From: Acidobacteriota bacterium
Lineage (GTDB): Bacteria > Acidobacteriota > Holophagae > Thermotomaculales > Thermotomaculaceae
Direction of reading: 5' to 3'
Length of the DNA: 44,416 nucleotides
NCBI GenBank assembly: GCA_013152385.1
Contig: JAADGL010000031.1
Location: 1-44,416 of the forward strand
Shown: in pieces, positions 1 to 6,386 of the stretch
Position numbering within the stretch: the first letter of the stretch is position 1
Layout: the number at the start of each line of letters is the position of its first letter
Made by a program: the position numbers and the translations under genes
The notes under the pieces: generated by a model
Told to the model about the DNA's origin: nothing
Databases searched by the model: none
Seen by the model: the letters and a program-made list of their open reading frames with translations, nothing else

Positions 1-99
1 TATCGAATCACCCATTGGATTCTTTGCTTTATAAATTGATTTTCTCGATGCATGGTGCGTATATGCGGTTTTCAGCATTTCCCATTGAACTTTTTTCAA
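1..99 (-). CDS. Truncated 5' end of an unidentified gene
   Basis: An open frame of 33 codons runs off the left edge of the window on the minus strand. It starts with TTG at 99-97, preceded by a GAGGAG ribosome site with five bases between. A good promoter lies about 90 bases upstream (187-216), which supports a real gene start. The visible residues are basic and polar and show no signal peptide or recognisable motif, so no function can be given. An alternative start is the ATG at 78-76, which lacks as good a ribosome site. Confidence 0.4.
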   Translation of the reverse strand, partial: MKKVQWEMLKTAYTHHASRKSIYKAKNPMGDSI

Positions 100-186
100 A
101 CCTGCTCCTCTTTCCGAAAGAGTTTTAGAACATTACGGGTGAACCTGCTGCCGTTTTTTCGCACTCTTCCGGAATTTGATGTAATG

Positions 187-216
187 ATTATATTCCCTGT
201 TCATAAGCGGCGTCAA
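187..216 (-). promoter_or_regulatory. Sigma-70 promoter for the gene truncated at the left edge
   Basis: On the minus strand the -35 box TTGACG (216-211) and -10 box TATAAT (192-187) are separated by 18 bases. The predicted start of transcription is near 180, giving a leader of about 80 nt before the TTG start at 99. It lies just downstream of the minus-strand lipoprotein gene, so the two genes are probably separate transcription units. Confidence 0.6.
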
Positions 217-295
217 GGGGGAATGTGACTTATTTTCTTCAAATTATGTATGTTTTTTGAGCATAAAATGGTAAAAACTGCGGTTTGTGAAGGTT

Positions 296-799
296 TTATT
301 TCCTGTCTTCCAGTTCGACGTTGTGTTTTTTGTTGAGTTCCTCTAATTTGTTCCGCCATTGGTGCTGGAGCTGTTTCATTTTTTTGAATTCCGCGTTTGC
401 TGCCGGTATTATTCCGGAATCCTGTTTTTCAATCGCGGTTTTTAAGAGCAGAAATCCTTTGAATTCATGCCGATATGCCTCGACGTACAGGGAATGGAGT
501 TTTTTTACATCATCGGTTTTCGGTGAAACCTTTTTCAAGATGATTTCCATTTTTTGGCATTCCGGCAGTATTTTTTCCCGCAAGGCTTTGTATAGGGTTG
601 CGTCATCTTTAAAGTTTTTCCCGGAAACGGCATTGTAGTTGTCAATAATCGTGGAGGCGGCGGCCGCGAATTCGGGAATTTGATTATTGATGTAGTCAAT
701 GAGGTCGTCCTGAACCGGGTCCGGGCCGCAGGCGGTTAACAGCAGGCCCAAAATGGCGGAAACCGCGAGTTTCAGCAAGATATGTTTTTTAAATTTCAC
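296..799 (-). CDS. Putative lipoprotein of unknown function
   Basis: This encodes a 167-residue protein with a lipoprotein signal: a basic start, a hydrophobic stretch and the lipobox L-T-A-C with cysteine 24, so the mature protein should be lipid-anchored. The rest is charged and mostly helical, rich in Lys and Glu, and probably coiled-coil, with no family I recognise. The GTG start at 799-797 is chosen because AAGGAG lies at the right distance upstream and the signal peptide then begins at residue 1; the frame stays open to 937 but without a ribosome site there. It is divergent from the amidohydrolase gene at 964. Confidence 0.7.
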   Translation of the reverse strand: MKFKKHILLKLAVSAILGLLLTACGPDPVQDDLIDYINNQIPEFAAAASTIIDNYNAVSGKNFKDDATLYKALREKILPECQKMEIILKKVSPKTDDVKKLHSLYVEAYRHEFKGFLLLKTAIEKQDSGIIPAANAEFKKMKQLQHQWRNKLEELNKKHNVELEDRK

Positions 800-847
800 A
801 GTGTTCTCCTTTTTTTTCAGCAATGCTGCCTGCGCTGAATTTCGGGC

Positions 848-870
848 AATTACAAAAGGTTTTTGTAATT
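848..870. repeat. Perfect inverted repeat between divergent genes, candidate operator
   Basis: Two 10-base arms, AATTACAAAA (848-857) and its exact complement TTTTGTAATT (861-870), flank a 3-base centre. It sits in the intergenic region between the divergent lipoprotein gene and the 8-oxoguanine-deaminase-like gene, where a repressor could control both. It differs from the TTGTATACAA palindrome at the GntR gene, so a different regulator is implied. It has no T-run and is not a convincing terminator. Confidence 0.5.
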
Positions 871-923
871 TAAGAATATCATTGGAGGATTTTCCAGTCA
901 AGAAATCCGCCGCCGCCCAAATA

Positions 924-932
924 TGGTATGAT
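924..932 (+). promoter_or_regulatory. Extended -10 promoter for the amidohydrolase gene
   Basis: TGG directly precedes TATGAT (927-932), an extended -10 element. No good -35 box is seen. Transcription would start near 939, leaving about 25 nt of leader that contains the GAAGGAG ribosome site at 951-957. The inverted repeat at 848-870 lies upstream of this element. Confidence 0.35.
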
Positions 933-963
933 TTCATCAGAAAAAGACACGAAGGAGTTTGCT

Positions 964-2331
964 TTGATTCTGCTGAAAAACTGTTACATGATTGCCACTT
1001 TCAATGATAAGAATGAAGAGTTAAAGGGGATGGATGTTCTGATTCGGGATAACCGGATTGAGAAAATCGAAAAGAACATTTCCCTGACACCGGAAGAGGA
1101 AAACACTGCCGAGATTATTGACGCGTCCCGGCTGCTGGTGATTCCCGGTATGGTGAATACGCACCACCACCTCTATCAGACCCTGACCCGGAATCTGCCC
1201 GGAGCGCAGAATGCCAAGCTGTTTGACTGGCTGGTGTATCTCTATCCCATCTGGGGCAGGATTAACCGGGAAGCGGTGTACTGGTCCACTTTACTCGGCA
1301 CGGCGGAGCTTTTGAAAACCGGCTGCACCTGTACAACGGATCATATGTATCTGTATCCGAAGGATTTTGACGGAGATGTGATGGCTACGCAGTTTGAGGC
1401 GGCTGAAAAAACCGGAATCCGATTCGCCCCCACCCGGGGTTCTATGACCCGGGGGAAAAGTCAGGGCGGCCTGCCCCCGGATCATGTGGTGCAGACGCCT
1501 GAACAGGTGATTGACGATATGTACCGGGTGGTGGATGAGTTCAATGACCCGGCGCCCCTTTCCATGCGGCGCATTATTCTGGCGCCTTGCAGCCCCTTTT
1601 CGGTGGAAGAGCATGTGATGGTGAAAACAGCGGAAATGGGACGGGAGCTGGGGGTTCCAATCCACACGCATCTTTGTGAAACCATTGATGAAGAAGAATA
1701 TTGCCTGTCTGTTTACGGAAAACGCCCGCTTGCCGCTATGGAAGATTGGGGCTGGACCGGGCCCAATGTGTTTTACGCCCACGGAATCTGGTTTAACGAC
1801 GATGAACTCCGGGTTCTGGCTGAAAGCGGTACCGGCGTGGCCCACTGTCCCGGTTCCAATATGCGCCTCGGTTCCGGTATCGCCCGAATCCGGGAGATGA
1901 TGAATCTCGGCATCCGGGTGGGTATCGGGGTGGACGGTTCCGCTTCCAACGATACTTCGGATATGCTGGGTGAAGCAAGAAATGCCATGCTGTTGCAGCG
2001 GGTAAAGTACGGCCCGGACGCTTTGACGGCACGGGAAACCCTGAAACTGGCAATTCAGGGGGGCGCGGATCTCCTCGGATTCAAGCAAATCGGAAAAATT
2101 GAGCCGGGATTCGGCGCCGACCTGGCGCTGTTTAATATGAAGCAGTTTCAGTATGCCGGGGCTCTTTCCGACCCCATTGCCGCGATTCTGTTTACCGGAT
2201 TTTCACACGAAACCGCATATACAATTGTAAACGGAAAAATTGTGGTACGGGAAGGGAAGCTGGCCGGGTTGGATGAGGATGAAATCGCCGGAAATGTCAA
2301 CCGCATTGCCGAAATGTTATTAACCCCCTGA
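964..2331 (+). CDS. 8-oxoguanine deaminase-like amidohydrolase
   Basis: This is a metal-dependent hydrolase of the ATZ/TRZ branch of the amidohydrolase superfamily, 455 residues. Metal ligands are visible in order: THHH near residue 67, HTH near 234 with the following E in LCET, the YAHG histidine near 275 and the GVDGSASND aspartate near 325. The text around THHHLYQTLTRNLPGAQ and the region after ILAPCSPFSVE resemble 8-oxoguanine deaminases (also annotated hydroxydechloroatrazine ethylaminohydrolase) more than E. coli SsnA. The reaction would be 8-oxoguanine to urate plus ammonia, in the cytoplasm, which fits the downstream purine locus. The start is TTG at 964, six bases after GAAGGAG; the ATG at 928 has no ribosome site. 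The exact purine substrate is inferred. Confidence 0.85.
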   Translation: MILLKNCYMIATFNDKNEELKGMDVLIRDNRIEKIEKNISLTPEEENTAEIIDASRLLVIPGMVNTHHHLYQTLTRNLPGAQNAKLFDWLVYLYPIWGRINREAVYWSTLLGTAELLKTGCTCTTDHMYLYPKDFDGDVMATQFEAAEKTGIRFAPTRGSMTRGKSQGGLPPDHVVQTPEQVIDDMYRVVDEFNDPAPLSMRRIILAPCSPFSVEEHVMVKTAEMGRELGVPIHTHLCETIDEEEYCLSVYGKRPLAAMEDWGWTGPNVFYAHGIWFNDDELRVLAESGTGVAHCPGSNMRLGSGIARIREMMNLGIRVGIGVDGSASNDTSDMLGEARNAMLLQRVKYGPDALTARETLKLAIQGGADLLGFKQIGKIEPGFGADLALFNMKQFQYAGALSDPIAAILFTGFSHETAYTIVNGKIVVREGKLAGLDEDEIAGNVNRIAEMLLTP

Positions 2332-2346
2332 CGTTAGGAGGGAATA

Positions 2347-2862
2347 ATGGAAAATGATGAGAAAACAACCGAACAAATAAACAGCAAACTCAATGACATT
2401 CGAAAAGAGGTGATGACAGCACCTGAGAAAAAGCCGCCTGCCCTGACGGAAACGATGATTGAATCCGTAAAAGGAATCGGCCCCTGGGCACGTTTCCTGT
2501 CAGTTATGGGCTTTATTTCTGTCGCCTTTATGTTAATCGGTGCCGCATTTATGCTGGGAATCGGCCTCTTTGCCAATAACCTGGGCAGAAGCGCAATGCC
2601 GAACGGAATGATGATAGCCATGGCTGTTCTTTACGTGATCATCGCGATTCTGTATATCTTTCCCTCGATATATCTCTGGAATACTGCCGCTGCTGTGGTC
2701 CGGATGAAAAAAGGTGATATTGTCGCCGGTATGGAAACCGCCCTCGCGAAGCAGAAATCTTTCTGGAAGTTTGTGGGAATTATGGTGATTTCTCTCCTGG
2801 TAATATACCCGATCTTCATTATTGGCGTACTTGTGTTCGGTGCCATGTCCGGGCTTCACTGA
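2347..2862 (+). CDS. DUF5362-like small membrane protein
   Basis: This 171-residue protein has a charged, Lys/Glu-rich cytoplasmic N-terminus of about 45 residues. Three to four hydrophobic segments follow (about 55-75, 95-120 and 142-165), with the short motif W-N-T-A between the second and third. The layout matches the DUF5362 family of unknown function. An AGGAGG ribosome site precedes the ATG. It begins 15 bases after the amidohydrolase stop, so it is probably co-transcribed, though nothing in it suggests a purine role. Confidence 0.7.
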   Translation: MENDEKTTEQINSKLNDIRKEVMTAPEKKPPALTETMIESVKGIGPWARFLSVMGFISVAFMLIGAAFMLGIGLFANNLGRSAMPNGMMIAMAVLYVIIAILYIFPSIYLWNTAAAVVRMKKGDIVAGMETALAKQKSFWKFVGIMVISLLVIYPIFIIGVLVFGAMSGLH

Positions 2863-2906
2863 CAGCCCGGTTTCTATAACCCATCCACTCATTCAAGGAG
2901 GTTTCC

Positions 2907-3092
2907 ATGAAACACAATGTAGGCAAACCGGACAGTTGGTTCCGGGTAATTGTCGGAATCATTATCATCGGCCTTGGCATTTATTACAAAAACTGGTGGG
3001 GAGCAATCGGCGTTATCCCCCTGATCACCGGATTCTTCCATTTTTGTCCGTTGTACTGCGTATTCAAGGCATCCACTGCAAAAGAAGAGTAA
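2907..3092 (+). CDS. DUF2892 (YgaP-like transmembrane) protein
   Basis: This 61-residue membrane protein has two hydrophobic helices (about 14-30 and 33-47) and the signature GFFHFCPLYCVF near its end. It matches DUF2892, the transmembrane domain found at the C-terminus of the rhodanese YgaP and also as stand-alone proteins. The two cysteines in CPLYC are typical of the family. A strong AAGGAGG ribosome site lies seven bases before the ATG. It is followed by a bidirectional terminator at 3112-3145. The function of the stand-alone form is unknown. Confidence 0.75.
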   Translation: MKHNVGKPDSWFRVIVGIIIIGLGIYYKNWWGAIGVIPLITGFFHFCPLYCVFKASTAKEE

Positions 3093-3111
3093 CAATTTCT
3101 GCCGTAAACAC

Positions 3112-3145
3112 AAAAAAGCCCCTTCAAATGAAGGGGCCTGTTCTG
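3112..3145. terminator. Bidirectional intrinsic terminator
   Basis: An 8-bp perfect stem, GCCCCTTC (3118-3125) with GAAGGGGC (3130-3137), closes a 4-base loop. Six A residues precede it (T-run for the minus strand) and a T-rich tail follows. It lies between the convergent DUF2892 gene and the thioredoxin-fold lipoprotein gene and can end both transcripts. Confidence 0.85.
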
Positions 3146-3150
3146 TTTGC

Positions 3151-4335
3151 TTAGGCGTTTACCAGATTCTCAATTTTTGTTTTCAGTTTGTTAAGGTCAT
3201 CAGAACCCACTTCGACATCCACAATGATTCCTTTTCGATTAATGAAAAACAATGTGGGAATTCCCTCAATGTTGTAATCGGTAAACCCTTTATCATCATT
3301 GGCAATGGCAACCGGATAATTCATTTTGAAACGTTTGAGAAATTTCTTTGTCAATTCCAGTTCTTTTGCCGCATCTACTTTCCCGGCACTCTGACGGTCA
3401 TCCCGATAAAAACCGTAGTATCTGGTGTATCCCATGACCACCAGGCCTTTGTCTTTCAGCGCATCATAGGAAGCCGCAAGTACCGGAATTACCTGACGGC
3501 AGGGAGGGCACCATGTCGCCCAAAAATCAATGAGAACCACTTTCCCCTTTAGTTTTTTCAATGTTAATTTCTTGCTGTTCAACCATTTTGCCGCCTTTAA
3601 TTCAGTGGCGGGTTTTCCAATCATATTCAACATTTTTAACTGGGATTCCAGACTTTTTTTGCTGCGTTCATCGGTGGTTTTTGTGATTGCCGTTTTAATA
3701 ATTTCTCTGGCTTTATCCATGTTTCCGGCATCTTTTGCCTGGAAAGCGAGATCCTGATATACGTACCCCACATATTGTTTCAGGTAAACCGGAAGTTTTT
3801 TAACCGCCAGAAACTTTTTTGCGTATTCGGCTTTTGCTTCTTTTGTGGGAGCGTAAAAGGCAAAGTTCAGATAATCTTCATAAAGCTGATCCCCGGCCGG
3901 CATCTTCGATTCCACTTCCCGGAATAACTTGTATGCACCGGCTTTGTCCTTTTTGGCAAGCAGAATTCCCACCTTCTCAATTTTTACACGGGGTTTAATT
4001 TCGGAGTTATTTCCTTTCAGAAGCCCCTCCGCCTTTTTATCCGCTTCATCGGTTTTTCCGGCAAGCATCAGCGCTTTAACCCGCATCAGCTCTATCTCGT
4101 CCCCTTTCTGGTCTTTGTTTTTTTCAAGCAGGGCGTCCAGAGCGGCATTTCGTTCATTGACTGTTTTTTGATAGGCTTCCCGGCTTTTCACATTCTCCAC
4201 TTTCATCTGGAAATCGCTTCGGATTTTCTGGAAATCTGTTTTAAATTTTTTGACAGCTTCCTTGTTTCCGGTACTGCACCCCACCAGCCCCACAGCGAGA
4301 ATGGCGAGAATCAGAATCAAACTATTTCGTTTCAT
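3151..4335 (-). CDS. TlpA-like thioredoxin-fold lipoprotein
   Basis: This 394-residue extracytoplasmic lipoprotein has its signal peptide ending at LVGC, cysteine 20. Residues 25-240 are helical with repeated A/L/K patterns suggesting TPR-like hairpins. The last 150 residues are a TlpA/ResA-type thioredoxin domain with the redox motif CPPC (Cys276 and Cys279) inside FWATWCPPCRQ and a cis-proline region IEGIPTLFF. Its likely role is thiol-disulfide reduction of exported proteins, for example in cytochrome or cell-envelope biogenesis; the partner is unknown. GGGAGG lies upstream of the ATG, and a TATAAT element at 4368-4363 may be its -10 box. It is convergent with the DUF2892 gene. Confidence 0.85.
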   Translation of the reverse strand: MKRNSLILILAILAVGLVGCSTGNKEAVKKFKTDFQKIRSDFQMKVENVKSREAYQKTVNERNAALDALLEKNKDQKGDEIELMRVKALMLAGKTDEADKKAEGLLKGNNSEIKPRVKIEKVGILLAKKDKAGAYKLFREVESKMPAGDQLYEDYLNFAFYAPTKEAKAEYAKKFLAVKKLPVYLKQYVGYVYQDLAFQAKDAGNMDKAREIIKTAITKTTDERSKKSLESQLKMLNMIGKPATELKAAKWLNSKKLTLKKLKGKVVLIDFWATWCPPCRQVIPVLAASYDALKDKGLVVMGYTRYYGFYRDDRQSAGKVDAAKELELTKKFLKRFKMNYPVAIANDDKGFTDYNIEGIPTLFFINRKGIIVDVEVGSDDLNKLKTKIENLVNA

Positions 4336-4408
4336 GGTTCCTCCCGGTTAATTCATAGAGGCATTATACCCTATCGCAGTCATGACTTTCTCATTTTTAA
4401 ATGGAAAT

Positions 4409-4678
4409 TCAGTATGTCAGCCACAGATAATCAAAATCAGATAAATTTTCAGCAATAACATCTGCCAATTCAGAAGAAATCCGCCGGGTTTCCGCGTCAT
4501 ACTTGTCCTCGCTTTCTGCCAGTTCGCGGAGGTCTTCAACCACATACGGCTCCATTTCAAGTATAATTTCGCCCCGATGGGGAACGTCCAGATACTGGCA
4601 GAGGACATCATAGACCCTACGGGGCCGTTTGCACCCATCCAACCTTACAGAAAGTACTTTTTTATTAAGCACTTGCAT
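4409..4678 (-). CDS. Hypothetical 89-residue acidic protein
   Basis: This small soluble protein is rich in Glu and Asp, with a basic patch (GCKRPRRVYDVL) near residues 15-26 and no membrane segment. No family is recognised. It has its own ribosome site (AGGAGG, about seven bases before ATG) and a clear promoter on the minus strand (4716-4744), so it is very probably expressed alone. It lies between the thioredoxin lipoprotein gene, same strand, and the divergent cytochrome b5-like gene. Confidence 0.6.
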   Translation of the reverse strand: MQVLNKKVLSVRLDGCKRPRRVYDVLCQYLDVPHRGEIILEMEPYVVEDLRELAESEDKYDAETRRISSELADVIAENLSDFDYLWLTY

Positions 4679-4715
4679 TTTTTATTCCTCCTGAAATTCT
4701 GCAAACCTGCAGGGC

Positions 4716-4744
4716 ATTATAAAACGCAGATTCCCCCCATTCAA
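4716..4744 (-). promoter_or_regulatory. Promoter of the 89-residue hypothetical gene
   Basis: On the minus strand TTGAAT (4744-4739) and TATAAT (4721-4716) are 17 bases apart. Predicted transcription start is near 4709, about 30 bases before the ATG at 4678. It is arranged back to back with the + strand promoter at 4792-4820. Confidence 0.6.
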
Positions 4745-4791
4745 CAGAAAATGTCATTTTTTTATCTGATTTTTTTATTCCCCGCCATTCC

Positions 4792-4820
4792 TTGACAAAA
4801 AAGGCCGGCAAACGGATAAT
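4792..4820 (+). promoter_or_regulatory. Promoter of the cytochrome b5-like/DUF2231 gene
   Basis: TTGACA (4792-4797) and GATAAT (4815-4820) are 17 bases apart, close to the sigma-70 consensus. Transcription would start near 4827, giving a leader of about 37 nt with GGGAGG before the GTG start at 4864. Confidence 0.7.
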
Positions 4821-4863
4821 AAAATAATAAAGCCCGGATAAAATCTCTGAACAGGGAGGTATT

Positions 4864-5550
4864 GTGAAAAGGGAGAACCTTAAAAATTATGACGGCAAAG
4901 ACGGGCGGCCCGCATATTTTGCGTACAAGGGCAAAGTGTACGACATCACCGGAAGTAAATTGTGGCGAAACGGCACCCATGTCAACCGCCATCATGCCGG
5001 GGAAGATCTTACGGATTTCATGTCCATGGCGCCCCACGCAGAAGAAGTATTAGAGCAATGCAAAATTGTGGATACGATTGACGATGAAGTTGCCGAAGAC
5101 ATTTTCATTGACCGCATGGACCGGCTCCGTGATTGGTACCGAAGATTCCATCCCCACCCCGTCACCCTGCACTATCCCATGGGTTTATTTTACTTTGCCG
5201 CTTTCATGCAGCTTTTATACCTCATTTTCAGGGTTTCAGCCTTTGAATCCGCCGCTTTTTATGCTTTTATCGGAGCTACGCTGACCACCATTCCGGCAGC
5301 AGTTTCCGGATTATTCAGCTGGTGGGTAAACTACCAGATGACACTGACCCGTATTTTCCGGATGAAAATCATTTTTACCCTTGTCATGCTGGTATTTGGT
5401 ATCAGCGGATGTGTACTGCGTTTTCTTTATCCCGGAATCTCCGCAGGCACATCGCCATTGTCATTTAGCTATTCGGCACTGGTTTTCCTGAACGTCCCGG
5501 CTTTAACCATTGTGGCCTTCAATGGCGGCAAAATAACCTGGCCTTCCTGA
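4864..5550 (+). CDS. Cytochrome b5-like heme domain fused to DUF2231 membrane domain
   Basis: The 228-residue protein starts with GTG after GGGAGG. Residues 5-75 form a prokaryotic cytochrome b5-like heme/steroid-binding domain, with likely axial histidines in GTHVNRHHAGEDL and APHAEEVL. After an amphipathic linker, residues 95-225 form a DUF2231-type membrane domain that opens with FHPHPVTLHYPMGLF and holds four hydrophobic segments. The extra conserved histidines at the start of that domain could bind another heme. It is probably an inner-membrane electron carrier; partners are unknown. A rubrerythrin-like gene follows 41 bases downstream, suggesting a redox unit. Confidence 0.8.
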   Translation: MKRENLKNYDGKDGRPAYFAYKGKVYDITGSKLWRNGTHVNRHHAGEDLTDFMSMAPHAEEVLEQCKIVDTIDDEVAEDIFIDRMDRLRDWYRRFHPHPVTLHYPMGLFYFAAFMQLLYLIFRVSAFESAAFYAFIGATLTTIPAAVSGLFSWWVNYQMTLTRIFRMKIIFTLVMLVFGISGCVLRFLYPGISAGTSPLSFSYSALVFLNVPALTIVAFNGGKITWPS

Positions 5551-5591
5551 TACGAACCGGCATTTGCCTAAGATAACAAAGGGTGGTAACT

Positions 5592-5825
5592 ATGGATAAA
5601 CAGAGAATAAAAGAATTGGAAGAAATGATTCAGGTAGTTTTACTGGCAATCCCCAGAGAAATTTCCGCAAGGGAATTCTACCTTCAAGCGGCAAAAAAGG
5701 CTGTCAGCGACTCGTCCCGTCTGCTTTTTTCCGACCTTGCGGAACAGGAAAAAGGCCACGAAGCGGAACTCAGGCGAATTCTTACGGAATTAAAAACAGA
5801 ACTGAAAGAGGCACGGGGGCACTGA
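5592..5825 (+). CDS. Half-size rubrerythrin/ferritin-like protein
   Basis: This is a 77-residue two-helix protein. Helix one holds EISAREFYLQAA and helix two LAEQEKGHEAEL, the E...Y and ExxH iron-binding pattern of rubrerythrin helices. Ordinary rubrerythrins carry this pair twice in a four-helix bundle; here there is only one copy, so a diiron site would need two chains, as in encapsulated ferritins. No encapsulin-targeting tail is evident. The ATG at 5592 is preferred over the in-frame GTG at 5583 because it is better spaced from the AAAGGGTGG ribosome site. It probably shares a transcript with the upstream cytochrome b5-like gene. Confidence 0.7.
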   Translation: MDKQRIKELEEMIQVVLLAIPREISAREFYLQAAKKAVSDSSRLLFSDLAEQEKGHEAELRRILTELKTELKEARGH

Positions 5826-5972
5826 CATCCAGGCCTTCTCCCGTTCTATCACACCGCTCAACCGGACAATATTTTTTCACAGGTTACTTGTAGATGGCGT
5901 AAACCATGAAACCGGCATTGTAAACAATCATTCCGCTCTGCTGGCTTTCCCTGCCACCGGGCAACAAAAAAT

Positions 5973-6001
5973 TTGTTTCTTCCTTCCCGATTTACTACAA
6001 T
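5973..6001 (+). promoter_or_regulatory. Promoter for the STAS-permease pair
   Basis: TTGTTT (5973-5978) and TACAAT (5996-6001) are 17 bases apart. Transcription would start near 6008, about 30 bases before the ATG at 6039. The remainder of the 213-base gap from 5826 shows no gene, no clear terminator and no purine-riboswitch core. Confidence 0.5.
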
Positions 6002-6038
6002 TAAAAAATCTACAGCCGTTGCGCTCAAGGGGGTACAA

Positions 6039-6386
6039 ATGGACATTCAGGTTTCGGAAACGGGAAATTATATTTTACTCCGAATTGAAGGGAAACTGGA
6101 TTCGACAACATCAATGGAATTCGGAACAATTGCCGAGTCAAAGGCCAAAGAAAAACCAACAAATATGATAATTGATTTGAGCGAATTAAGCTATATCAGC
6201 AGCTCCGGCCTCCGTATATTTCTGCAGCTTGCAAAAATAGTCAAACAAAACGGCACAAAACTCTTCCTGGCCGCAATGCAGGGCCAGGTAAAAGAAATAT
6301 TCGATTTGGCAGGGTTCACCCCTTATTTCAGCATTGTAAATTCTGTAGATGAAGCATCTTCCCGCATGGGAAATGAATCCAGATGA
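6039..6386 (+). CDS. STAS-domain protein (anti-sigma-factor-antagonist type)
   Basis: This 115-residue stand-alone STAS domain is of the SpoIIAA/RsbV type. The core is seen as LIDLSELSYISSSGLRIF near residues 47-65; the serine before SGL aligns with the phosphorylated serine of SpoIIAA, while the usual Asp before it is Ser here. The C-terminal half (GTKLFLAAMQGQVKEIFDLAGF) is typical. The ATG at 6039 follows AAGGGGG. Its stop overlaps the permease start (ATGA, 6383-6386), so the two are translationally coupled. Because SulP anion transporters carry a fused STAS domain on the same transporter fold as the permease, it may bind and control that permease. Confidence 0.85.
   Translation: MDIQVSETGNYILLRIEGKLDSTTSMEFGTIAESKAKEKPTNMIIDLSELSYISSSGLRIFLQLAKIVKQNGTKLFLAAMQGQVKEIFDLAGFTPYFSIVNSVDEASSRMGNESR

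Noticed and set aside
964-2331. Calling the amidohydrolase ssnA
   Set aside because: The sequence around the metal ligands resembles 8-oxoguanine deaminases rather than E. coli SsnA, so the symbol was not used.
5826-6038. Purine riboswitch before the permease pair
   Set aside because: The conserved purine-aptamer core was not found, and a normal promoter lies only 38 bases before the start codon, leaving too short a leader.
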